NCBI GenBank assembly: GCA_018897395.1
Contig: JAHIKV010000147.1
Location: 1 to 40,355 of the forward strand
Source of the DNA: Planctomycetota bacterium
GTDB taxonomy: Bacteria; Planctomycetota; Planctomycetia; Pirellulales; Thermoguttaceae
Direction of reading: 5' to 3'
Length of the DNA stretch: 40,355 nucleotides
In this document: piece after piece, positions 31,354 to 38,585 of the stretch
How the letters are laid out: every line of letters begins with the position of its first letter
Position numbering within the stretch: the stretch's first letter is position 1
The notes under the pieces: model-generated
Seen by the model: the letters and a program-made list of their open reading frames with translations, nothing else
What the model was told of the DNA's origin: nothing
Databases searched by the model: none
Program-made: the position numbers and the translations under genes

Positions 31354-32030
31354 TGAGCAACCACTCCTTTACAGTGAACCGGGGTCGAGAGAGATGGGTC
31401 GTTACCCGCGGTTCATACGGTGTACTGCGCCAGGGCCGTCGAGCCATTCCTTGGCTCGATCCAAAACCCGATCCGGTTGCCTGACGCGCCCTCCAGGCGT
31501 GCCACCTGCGGCACGCGCGAATTGGCAAAGGGTCAGTGACAAGTATCGGCCGCGCCGCGAAGTGCGCTTGAGCGAACGCAACGTATTTCCTGTAAAAGGT
31601 TTACTACTCCTACTGCGCAAAGATTTCCGCCCGCGCAAGAGAGTGAAAGTCTGCCGATTGTATGGCCCCGAAACCACTGCTGCTTCCACCACATACCCCC
31701 TGCTACCGGCAGACTCTTCCCAGCTTTGCTGGAATGCTACACCGGCATCCTGCCCGCAGTAACCCGGTATGGGGCATTCTGATAGGATTGACAGTCAGTG
31801 AATAGCGGTGGATAGTAAGCGGATAGTGTAAGGACTTGTAAAAGAATAAGTTGGTGGTTTACACGTAGGACGGATTTCCTAATCCGTCCGGTTCTCGGGG
31901 ACGGATTAGGAAATCCGTCCTACAAAATTGCACAAGTTATTCTTTTACGGTTCCTAAGGAACGCTGTTGGGGTGCCCGGCTCGGTTCAATCACCCTCGTG
32001 CAACCGCTTGACTTTAAAGGAACTCTTGGA
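31354..32030. other. Long divergent spacer with nested hairpin
   Basis: About 680 bases between the Cys-rich gene (minus) and the dehydrogenase gene (plus). I see no convincing gene. It must hold both promoters. The one clear element is the nested inverted repeat at 31838-31948. Confidence 0.5.
31838..31948. repeat. Nested inverted repeat upstream of the dehydrogenase operon
   Basis: Outer arms GTAAAAGAATAA (31838-31849) and TTATTCTTTTAC (31937-31948); inner arms GTAGGACGGATTTCC (from 31865) and GGAAATCCGTCCTAC (to 31923), 25 bases each and perfect, separated by about 9 bases. The inner arms are themselves near-palindromic (GGACGGATT / AATCCGTCC). About 80 bases before the dehydrogenase ATG. 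Confidence 0.9.
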
Positions 32031-33116
32031 ATGAGAGCGCTGGTGCTTAAGACGGTTGAGACGCTGGAGATCATGGATGTACCCATGCCCAAGCTTCAGC
32101 CGGGAGAGGCGCTGGTGAAGGTTGGCAAATGCGGCATCTGCGGTAGCGACATCCGTTACTTCCATGGGGAGAATCCCTGGGGCAAGCAGACTCTCCAGAA
32201 GGAGATTCCCAACCCGCCCAATATTATCTTGGGACATGAGTTGGCTGGTATCGTGGTTGACGTCTACCACGACGAGGACCGTTACCTCATCGGCAAGCGC
32301 GTGGGGATCAACTCCTTTATAACTTGCGGGCGCTGCCACTTCTGCCGGGCCGGCCAGGAAAACCTCTGCCGCCACACCAAGCACTTGGGCCACGGGCAGG
32401 GATGGGGCAAGAGGGAGTTTTATCCCGGCGGCATGGCGGAGTACTGCCCGGCTTTTGCCGGCCAAGTGTATGAATTGAGCGATCGAGTGACTGACGAGCA
32501 GGCAACGCTGCTGGATCCGATTATCGCCGCGCTCCATGCGGTGGATGTCGCCGGTCCACGAATCCTCGACGTAGTAGCCGTCCAGGGCGCCGGGCCCATC
32601 GGGCTGTTGATCGCCCAGATCATGAAGATTCAGGGCGCCAAAACCGTGGCGATCGCCGATATTGCCGACACAAATCTGGCCGTCGCCAAGGCGGTTGGAG
32701 TAGATCACGTGGTGAACGTCGCCGATGACAATCGCAGCCTGCTCGACCTAGTAATGAAGGTCACCGACGGACTTGGCGCCCGAAGAGTATTCAACACCGT
32801 CGGCTCCAGCGAAAGCATCCTCGAGTCACTGCAAATGCTTGCGAGCATGGGCGTGTTGGTGTTGATGGCGACCAGGGAGAAAGAATTCGTCGTCCCCTCG
32901 TTGATGATCTCCGGCGAACGTGCCATCAAAACCTCCGCCAACGCTCTTCTCAGCGATTTTCCCAAGGCCCTGGACCTATTGGAGATGGGCATGCTCAAGG
33001 TCGATCCGTTGGTGACGCACCGGTTCCCGCTCAGTCGGGCGATGGAAGCTTTCTCCGTCGCCTGCAACAAGGACCGCCACGGGGCCGTCAAAATCATTCT
33101 GGATTGTCAGACGTGA
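32031..33116 (+). CDS. Zinc-dependent alcohol/polyol dehydrogenase (MDR)
   Basis: Protein of 361 residues of the medium-chain dehydrogenase family (sorbitol/threonine dehydrogenase type), which oxidise secondary alcohols of sugars, polyols or sugar acids with NAD(P). Catalytic zinc residues are seen in CGICGSD and GHE; the structural-zinc cysteines in CGRCHFCRAGQENLC; the Rossmann loop in GAGPIGLL. ATG at 32031 is chosen for its normal start MRALVLKTVETLEI, with AAAGGA upstream. Its TGA overlaps the GTG of the next gene (GTGA), so the two are coupled. Substrate cannot be read from the sequence. Confidence 0.9.
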   Translation: MRALVLKTVETLEIMDVPMPKLQPGEALVKVGKCGICGSDIRYFHGENPWGKQTLQKEIPNPPNIILGHELAGIVVDVYHDEDRYLIGKRVGINSFITCGRCHFCRAGQENLCRHTKHLGHGQGWGKREFYPGGMAEYCPAFAGQVYELSDRVTDEQATLLDPIIAALHAVDVAGPRILDVVAVQGAGPIGLLIAQIMKIQGAKTVAIADIADTNLAVAKAVGVDHVVNVADDNRSLLDLVMKVTDGLGARRVFNTVGSSESILESLQMLASMGVLVLMATREKEFVVPSLMISGERAIKTSANALLSDFPKALDLLEMGMLKVDPLVTHRFPLSRAMEAFSVACNKDRHGAVKIILDCQT

Positions 33117-33949
33117 ACCAACTAGCGCAAGAGATCGCCAACGCGGAAGTTGTCCCCGGTTCACTCCGTATCTGGTGGATCGGCCAGGCAGGGTTCGTCG
33201 TCAAATCTTCGCGGCTGATCATCTACATCGATCCATACCTGAGCGATTACTGTGAACGCATCACGCGCGGGCGGCCCAACGAACACGTGCTTATCACGCG
33301 GCCTCCGCTTGCGCCGCGAGACGTCGACCACGCGGACCTGGTCCTCTGCACGCACGACCACGAGGACCATCTCGACCCGGACGGCATCCCCGTGATCGCC
33401 GGCTGCTCGCCGCGGGCGCGGTTTGTCGTGCCGCGATGCGCCCTGGAGACGATGTTGCGGCTAGGTGTGTCGCGCGAGCGGATTTACACCCTTGCCGGCG
33501 ACGACCACCTGTCGGCAGGCGATCTGGAGGTCTATGCGTTGCCGGCGATGCACGAGACATTCAACCAGCACCCTGAAAACGGCTTCCCATATCTGAGCTA
33601 CCTGCTGAAACTCGAAGGGATAAGCCTTTTCCACGCCGGCGACACGATCCCCTACGACGGTCAGATCGAGCGCGCCGCCGCGCACCGGATCGATTTGGCC
33701 CTGGTGCCGATAAACGGTCGCGACGACTTCCGCCGCGGTCTGGCGATAGAGGGCAATTTCACCTCCGCCGAGGCAGTGGCGTTCGCCGCGGCCGTGCGGG
33801 CCGGCTTGACTATTCCCATGCACTACGACAAGTTCACGATCAATACCGCCGACGTGAATGAATTCGGCCGACTAGCCCGGAAATGCGGCCTGTCCCATCG
33901 GGTGATGCACGTCGGCCAATCTCTTTCCCATCCAGAAGACACAAGATGA
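33113..33949 (+). CDS. UlaG-like metallo-beta-lactamase-fold hydrolase
   Basis: Protein of 278 residues with the metal motif THDHEDHLD (HxHxDH type) near residue 80, FHAGDTIPYDG with the bridging Asp, and a late His in IPMHYDKF. It resembles UlaG, the L-ascorbate-6-phosphate lactonase, and related lactonases. GTG start at 33113 overlaps the dehydrogenase stop by four bases; its own TGA overlaps the SDR ATG (ATGA). Such tight coupling suggests one pathway. A dehydrogenase making a sugar lactone followed by a lactonase is a plausible route, but this is inference. Confidence 0.85.
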   Translation: MNQLAQEIANAEVVPGSLRIWWIGQAGFVVKSSRLIIYIDPYLSDYCERITRGRPNEHVLITRPPLAPRDVDHADLVLCTHDHEDHLDPDGIPVIAGCSPRARFVVPRCALETMLRLGVSRERIYTLAGDDHLSAGDLEVYALPAMHETFNQHPENGFPYLSYLLKLEGISLFHAGDTIPYDGQIERAAAHRIDLALVPINGRDDFRRGLAIEGNFTSAEAVAFAAAVRAGLTIPMHYDKFTINTADVNEFGRLARKCGLSHRVMHVGQSLSHPEDTR

Positions 33950-34707
33950 ACGAAAAGCAAAAAGTCGTCTTGGTGACCGGTTCCAGCCGGGGCATCGGTC
34001 GAGGTATTGCGCTCGAGATGGCTCGCCAAGGTTATGCCGTGGTGGTCCACGGCTCGGCGGACTCCGCTCACCTTTTTTCCGCCTACGAGGAGGTTGCGCA
34101 ATTGAGTCCCGCGTCGATTCGCGTGGTGGCCGATCTGTTTGTCAGTTCGTCGATCCGCGACATGTTCGACGTTGTCCGCAGCGCCTTTTGCGGCCTGGAC
34201 GCCTTGGTCAACAACGCCGCCGTGCAAAATCCTGGTTCCATCACTGAGATCAAGGAATCCGACTGGGACCGCGTCCTCTCGGTAAACCTCAAGGCTCCGT
34301 TCCTCTGTGCTCAGCAGGCCGTGCCGCTGATGCAGTCGCGGGGCGGCGGAAAAATCGTCAACATCAGCTCCGTCCACGCCACCGATCCCAGGCGGAACTA
34401 CGCCCATTACAGCTGTGCCAAAGCCGGCCTTGAAATGCTTACCAAGTGCATGGCCCTGGAACTGGCTCCGTACGGCATCCAAGCAAACTCGATCGTCGTG
34501 GGCGCCATCGGCACCGAATTGACCCCGCCCGAGCGCCAAGCGATTGTCTTGCCGGCAGTGCCGGCGCAGCGAATCGGCGCCATCGAGGAGATCGCGCGTC
34601 TTGTGACCTTCCTCTGCTCCCATTCTTGCGATTATATGACGGGAGCGAGTATTGCCGTGGACGGCGGCCTGACGCTGGGATTCTGCGCGTCGCGTCCGGA
34701 ACTGTGA
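33946..34707 (+). CDS. Short-chain dehydrogenase/reductase
   Basis: Protein of 253 residues of the classical SDR family. Nucleotide-binding TGSSRGIGRG, the NNAA motif, the catalytic Ser in VNISSVH and the YxxxK pair in YSCAK are all present, followed by the usual PYGIQANSIVVGAIGTELT and GASIAVDGG. ATG at 33946 shares an ATGA overlap with the upstream hydrolase. With the MDR enzyme and the lactonase-like protein it forms a three-gene coupled operon, probably for oxidation of a sugar or polyol. No transporter or regulator is attached. Confidence 0.9.
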   Translation: MNEKQKVVLVTGSSRGIGRGIALEMARQGYAVVVHGSADSAHLFSAYEEVAQLSPASIRVVADLFVSSSIRDMFDVVRSAFCGLDALVNNAAVQNPGSITEIKESDWDRVLSVNLKAPFLCAQQAVPLMQSRGGGKIVNISSVHATDPRRNYAHYSCAKAGLEMLTKCMALELAPYGIQANSIVVGAIGTELTPPERQAIVLPAVPAQRIGAIEEIARLVTFLCSHSCDYMTGASIAVDGGLTLGFCASRPEL

Positions 34708-34759
34708 TGGAATGCCTGGAGACGCGAACCATCGTCATGCCGAATCGGCTCGGGACGCG

Positions 34760-34894
34760 CTACTTCTTCGGCCGTTTTTGCGGCTCGTGGCACCGCTTGC
34801 AGCGGGTGAGCTGCGAATTGATCTTCCCGCCGCACTTCGGACAACGGCGACCCTTGAGCTTCATGGCGAACTTGGTGCGAGAACGGGTTTTCAT
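34760..34894 (-). CDS. Tiny zinc-ribbon protein
   Basis: Protein of 44 residues, MKTRSRTKFAMKLKGRRCPK then CGGKIN...RCKRCHEP, ending KRPKK. Two CxxC pairs (CPKC and CKRC) about 14 residues apart form a likely zinc ribbon, and the protein is strongly basic, so nucleic-acid or ribosome binding is likely. Several spare basic residues flank the ribbon, as in small ribosomal proteins, but I cannot name a family. AGG about 10 bases before ATG is a weak ribosome-binding site. It converges with the SDR gene and is shorter than common gene-finding cut-offs. Confidence 0.75.
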   Translation of the reverse strand: MKTRSRTKFAMKLKGRRCPKCGGKINSQLTRCKRCHEPQKRPKK

Positions 34895-35006
34895 GGGAGA
34901 CCTGATTCTTGGAGCCAACTATACGATGATGACGGACAATAAAAGTCTAGTCGATTTTCGCCGTGCCCACAAGAGGGAGGCATTTTTCTTACTCGACTTG
35001 CTCTGA

Positions 35007-35012
35007 TATAAT
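35007..35012 (+). promoter_or_regulatory. Candidate -10 box for the MATE gene
   Basis: TATAAT in GATATAATAC, perfect to the sigma-70 consensus, with only a poor -35 (T-rich) about 17 bases upstream. It lies 160 bases before the transporter start. Moderate evidence only. Confidence 0.35.
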
Positions 35013-35056
35013 ACAGGATTTCACCAATAAATAACGCCGAGTTGCGAGGAAATCAC

Positions 35057-35140
35057 GAAGGGGGAAGAGTGAAGGGAGACAAGAAAACGTGCAGTCGGCT
35101 TATCTCTCTTCTCTCTTCCCCCCTCTCCCCTCTCCCCCTC
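35057..35140. repeat. Purine/pyrimidine heptamer arrays before the MATE gene
   Basis: Left arm GAAGGGG, GAAGAGT, GAAGGGA, GACAAGA (35057-35084); right arm TCTCTCT, TCTCTCT, TCCCCCC, TCTCCCC, TCTCCCC (35103-35137), roughly inverted. The same CT-type units occur inside the methyltransferase gene at 18276-18310. Confidence 0.82.
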
Positions 35141-35169
35141 GGTACTTGCTTCACGGGCTTCCGTTTTTG

Positions 35170-36606
35170 ATGTCCCTCCCTGCCGGCAAGTCTGAAGTGA
35201 ACGGCCCGGAACCGACCGGCTGGTGGGACCGTCCCTGCGGCGGGCGGGACGTAATGCGGCTGGCGGTCCCGCTGATCGTCTCCATGTCGGCCTTGACCGT
35301 GATGCAGTTCGTCGACCGGATGTTCTTGCTGTGGCACTCGAAGGAGTCGATGGCCGCGGCAATGCCGGCCGGCATGGTCCAGTTCATGCTGGTCTGTTTC
35401 CCGATGGGCGTGGCCTCGTACGTCAGCACGTTCGTGGCCCAATACAGAGGGGCCGGCCACGCCGAGCGGATCGGACCGGCCGTTTGGCAAGGCGCGCGAG
35501 TGGGGCTGTTCTGCACCCCGCTGTTTCTGGCTATGGTGCCATTGGCCCCGTGGATTTTTTGGCTCGCCGGACACAAGCCTGAACTGGCCGCGCTGGAAAC
35601 GCTCTATTTCCAAGTCTGCATGTTCGGCGCCGGCGGATTCGTTATCGCGTCGGCCATGTCGGCTTTTTTCACCGGGCTGGGCAAAACCCGCGTGGTGATG
35701 GTCGTCGACAGTTCGTCCTCGCTGCTGAACGTGGTGCTCGACTACGGCTGGATATTCGGCCATTTCGGCCTGCCCGCCTTGGGGATCGAGGGGGCCGGCT
35801 GGGCCACGGTCGCGTCGCTTTGGTTCCGCGTGGCGGTCTACGCCGTATTGATGATGACGCCGCGATACCGTCGGCCATACTGCTTGTGGAGCGGCCGAAG
35901 TTTCAACGCCCCGCTGATGAAGCGGCTGTTCCAGTTCGGCGGTCCGAACGGCCTGCAACTGTTGGTCGAAATCGGCGGCTTCACGCTGTTCCTGCTGCTG
36001 GTGGGCACCCTCGGCGAGGACGCCATGGCCGCCACGACCCTGGCGTTCAACATCAATCTGTTGGCGTTCATGCCCATGCTCGGGCTGGGGATCGCCTTGA
36101 GCACCATCGTGGGCCAACAGCTTGGCGGCAACAGGCCCACCCTGGCCGCCAGGGCCACCTGGACCTCGCTCTGGATGGCAATGACCTACATGGGGACGAT
36201 GGCCCTGGTGTACGTGGCGATTCCCGACGTGTTGATGATGGGCCACGCCGCCGGCGCCTCGCCGGAGGAGTTCGCCAAGCTCCGCGCCACCACGGTGGTT
36301 CTGCTCCGCTTCGTGGCGGCATATTGTCTGTTCGACGCCCTGAACCTGGTCTTCGTCAGCGCGTTGAAGGGGGCGGGCGACATGCGATTCATCATGCTCG
36401 TCTCGCTGGCGATTACTCCCTTCCCCTTGTTGGCGGCATGGGCGGGGATGCGGTTCGCCGGCGGAGGCTTGATCTGGTGCTGGGTCATCGCCACCCTCTG
36501 GGTCTCTTCGGTGGGGCTGCTCTACTGTGCCCGGTTCCTACACGGCCAATGGCGGAATATGCGCGTTATCGAGCCGGAACTGCTCGTCGTGGAAACCGGA
36601 AAATGA
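35170..36606 (+). CDS. MATE-family efflux transporter
   Basis: Protein of about 478 residues with twelve membrane helices, of the multidrug and toxic compound extrusion family, which export cationic or organic compounds using Na+ or H+ gradients. Recognisable segments: MRLAVPLIVSMSALTVMQFV with DRMF, FMLVCFPMGVASYVSTFVAQ, ASAMSAFFTGLGKT, GLGIALSTIVGQQLGGNRP and SALKGAGDMRF. ATG at 35170 is chosen because the upstream frame reads through repeat DNA; no good ribosome-binding site is visible, so the start is uncertain. A TGA stop is followed directly by an 84-bp hairpin element. Substrate unknown. Confidence 0.88.
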   Translation: MSLPAGKSEVNGPEPTGWWDRPCGGRDVMRLAVPLIVSMSALTVMQFVDRMFLLWHSKESMAAAMPAGMVQFMLVCFPMGVASYVSTFVAQYRGAGHAERIGPAVWQGARVGLFCTPLFLAMVPLAPWIFWLAGHKPELAALETLYFQVCMFGAGGFVIASAMSAFFTGLGKTRVVMVVDSSSSLLNVVLDYGWIFGHFGLPALGIEGAGWATVASLWFRVAVYAVLMMTPRYRRPYCLWSGRSFNAPLMKRLFQFGGPNGLQLLVEIGGFTLFLLLVGTLGEDAMAATTLAFNINLLAFMPMLGLGIALSTIVGQQLGGNRPTLAARATWTSLWMAMTYMGTMALVYVAIPDVLMMGHAAGASPEEFAKLRATTVVLLRFVAAYCLFDALNLVFVSALKGAGDMRFIMLVSLAITPFPLLAAWAGMRFAGGGLIWCWVIATLWVSSVGLLYCARFLHGQWRNMRVIEPELLVVETGK

Positions 36607-36607
36607 C

Positions 36608-36691
36608 ATTTAGCCCGCCGTGAATACACGGCGGGGAGTGGTGGTTTCATGCCACACACCGTGCCCCGGGTGTATTCACCCGGGGCTAAAT
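36608..36691. repeat. 84-bp double-hairpin element, copy 3
   Basis: GCCCGCCGTG-AATA-CACGGCGGG then CCCCGGGTG-TATT-CACCCGGGG, framed by ATTTAG and TAAAT. It starts one base after the MATE stop codon. Confidence 0.93.
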
Positions 36692-36849
36692 AGCGGTTTT
36701 ATCGGGCCGATTCTCGGACACCATCATGTCCATGCCCCGAGCGAGGTACCGTTGAATTTTCTCGCCACTCAAGTCATACTAACGGTTTCCAGGGACTAGA
36801 ATGAACCGCTTTGCCGGTTCGTCATCCGATTAATTGTGGGAGAACGCGC

Positions 36850-37200
36850 GTGCAACGGTTTATGCTGAGGTCCAAAATTCATTGTGCCACGTTGACCGGC
36901 ACGGAGCTGGATTACGAGGGGAGCGTCGCCATCGACCGGGACCTGATCGAGGCGGCCGACATGTTGCCCGGCGAACAGGTCCACGTGCTGAACCTCTCGA
37001 ACGCCCAGCGGATAGCCACATACGTGATCGAGGCCCCCGCCGGTTCGGGTACGGTCATGCTCAACGGTCCCGCCGCCCGGCTGGGTATCGCCGGTGATAA
37101 GGTCATCATTCTTGCCTACTGCGCGGTGGACGAGGAGGAGGCCCGTCGGCTGCGGCCGATAGTCGTCCACGTGGACGAGCGGAACCGGCCGGTGAAATAA
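36850..37200 (+). CDS. panD: Aspartate 1-decarboxylase
   Basis: Protein of 116 residues. It makes beta-alanine from L-aspartate for pantothenate and coenzyme A. The proenzyme self-cleaves at Gly-Ser to form the pyruvoyl group; YEGSVAIDRDLIEAA shows the site. The family start is MQR-ML(K/R)SKIH; here it is GTG-initiated (VQRFMLRSKIHCATLTGTEL) at 36850 with GGGAGA before it; an ATG at 36811 would add 13 residues unlike the family. NGPAARLG near residue 73 and the LPGEQVHVLNL segment are conserved. It stands alone, flanked by repeats, with no other pantothenate gene nearby. Confidence 0.93.
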   Translation: MQRFMLRSKIHCATLTGTELDYEGSVAIDRDLIEAADMLPGEQVHVLNLSNAQRIATYVIEAPAGSGTVMLNGPAARLGIAGDKVIILAYCAVDEEEARRLRPIVVHVDERNRPVK

Positions 37201-37216
37201 GGTCGCCATCGCCATG

Positions 37217-37298
37217 GGGTGGCACGTCCCTGAGCGCAGCGAAGGGCGTGGATTCCCGGTCAACCACGCCCTTCGCTGTGCTCAGGGACGTGCCACCC
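37217..37298. repeat. GGGTGGCACGTCCCTGAG inverted repeat
   Basis: GGGTGGCACGTCCCTGAGC...GAAGGGCGTGG pairs with CCACGCCCTTCGC...CTCAGGGACGTGCCACCC; about 35-base arms. It starts 17 bases after panD and may double as a terminator. Confidence 0.88.
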
Positions 37299-37417
37299 GG
37301 ACGTTCGTTCCCCATGCTACACTTGTGGCGATGGAACCCGCGTTTCAGCAATCGGCGGCGCCGCGCTGCTGGCGCTGATGTAATCCGGATTAGTTGCTGT
37401 TGCGGAAAAGCCCGCGT

Positions 37418-37508
37418 GGGGTGGGTCAAGCGAAGCGCAGCCCCACCAACACATGAAGAAAACACCTGGAGAAATTCATGGTGGGGCTACGTTTCGCTTG
37501 TCCCACCC
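37418..37508. repeat. GGTGGG-CAAGCGAAG inverted repeat
   Basis: GGGTGGGTCAAGCGAAGCGC...CCCCACCA pairs imperfectly with TGGTGGGGCTACG...CGCTTGTCCCACCC. Arms of about 30 bases separated by roughly 30 bases, in the gap before the DUF1559-like gene. No gene recognised in the rest of the spacer. Confidence 0.82.
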
Positions 37509-37555
37509 AATATACTTCTTACTTGTTCAGCCACGTTCTTCAAGGAACATTCCGC

Positions 37556-38335
37556 ATGTCCGACGACACCCTGAATCCACCCGATACGTCTGTACCACCG
37601 TTGCGGTTTACCCGGCGGAGGTTGATCTTGTGGATAGCCCTGTTAGCGATTTTTTGCGGTCTGACTGTGTCATGCGTCATATTTGTTCGGCAAGCACAAG
37701 AAGTCGCTCGCGGAATGACATGCAAAGGCAGACTTAAGCAGATTGGTTTGGCGCTGCACAACTATCATCATTTCCACGGTTCTTTCCCTCCGGCATATCT
37801 GCTTGGCGAAGACGGAAAGCCGGCGCATAGTTGGCGGTTTCTCATGCTCCGAGGGGCTTGGCGGGAATACGACATCCCGTCATATTCCTTCTCCGAGCCT
37901 TGGAACGGCCCGAATAACTTGCTCCTCCTTGGCTGTTCATGTTTTAACTGCCGAAGCATGCGGAACGATAACTCACCCATCACCGACTACGTCGCCGTGG
38001 TCGGTCCTGAGACGATGTGGCCGGGCGGCGAGCCGGCGGTTGTGGCGGCGGACGGCTCGGACAACGACAAGATTTTGGTGATCGAGATCGTCAACTCCGA
38101 CATCCACTGGATGGAGCCGCGCAACCTGACGCTCAAGGAGGCGTTGGACGCGATCCAGCCCGACGAAGGCATCGGCATCGGCAGCCGTCACCCGGACGGC
38201 ATCCACTACGTGACCGTCGGCGGCGAAGTGCGGACCCTGGACCGCAACATCGACCGCGAGTCGTTGCGTAAGCTGTTCACCCGCGACGCCCCGAAGCCCT
38301 CGGCCGACCGCGATCCACCGCGGCGGCGGCCATAG
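37556..38335 (+). CDS. DUF1559-like membrane-anchored protein
   Basis: Protein of 259 residues. A single helix (about residues 22-46, LILWIALLAIFCGLTVSCVIF) is followed by CKGRLKQIGLALHNYHHFHGSFPPA, the region of DUF1559 proteins after their pilin-like helix, and by the C-terminal DUF1559-type GSRHPDGIHYVTVGGEVRTL. A normal DUF1559 protein has an N-terminal prepilin signal; here the helix is preceded by a hydrophilic stretch of about 20 residues, so it is likely a variant anchored differently. ATG at 37556 has AAGGA upstream. DUF1559 proteins are greatly expanded in planctomycetes; function unknown. The tail (ADRDPPRRRP) is basic and Pro-rich. Confidence 0.82.
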   Translation: MSDDTLNPPDTSVPPLRFTRRRLILWIALLAIFCGLTVSCVIFVRQAQEVARGMTCKGRLKQIGLALHNYHHFHGSFPPAYLLGEDGKPAHSWRFLMLRGAWREYDIPSYSFSEPWNGPNNLLLLGCSCFNCRSMRNDNSPITDYVAVVGPETMWPGGEPAVVAADGSDNDKILVIEIVNSDIHWMEPRNLTLKEALDAIQPDEGIGIGSRHPDGIHYVTVGGEVRTLDRNIDRESLRKLFTRDAPKPSADRDPPRRRP

Positions 38336-38413
38336 ATCGGCCGAACTCCGGCCGCGCCCACCAGAAAATTACCGATTTTCTGGAAATTGGCCCTTGACGG
38401 GCTTCGCCGCCGC

Positions 38414-38527
38414 GGGTGGCCCCGATAGCTCGTCTATCGGGGTGCCGAAGGCACAAGAGGGATTCCGCGCGTCGTGAAACACCTCTTGCGGCTCCGCCGC
38501 CCCGATAGCCGAGCTATCGCGGCTACC
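38414..38527. repeat. GGCCCCGATAGCT inverted repeat upstream of murD
   Basis: GGGTGGCCCCGATAGCTCGTC..., then GCACAAGAGG, pairs with CCTCTTGC... then GCCCCGATAGC... and GGCTACCC. It fills most of the 250-base spacer before murD; each end holds a small CCCGATAG hairpin. No gene seen in the rest. Confidence 0.78.
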
Positions 38528-38585
38528 CACTGGTCGCGGCTTTACACCCCTTGTCGATCCGATCCTCGCTCGGTTTACTTGGGAT

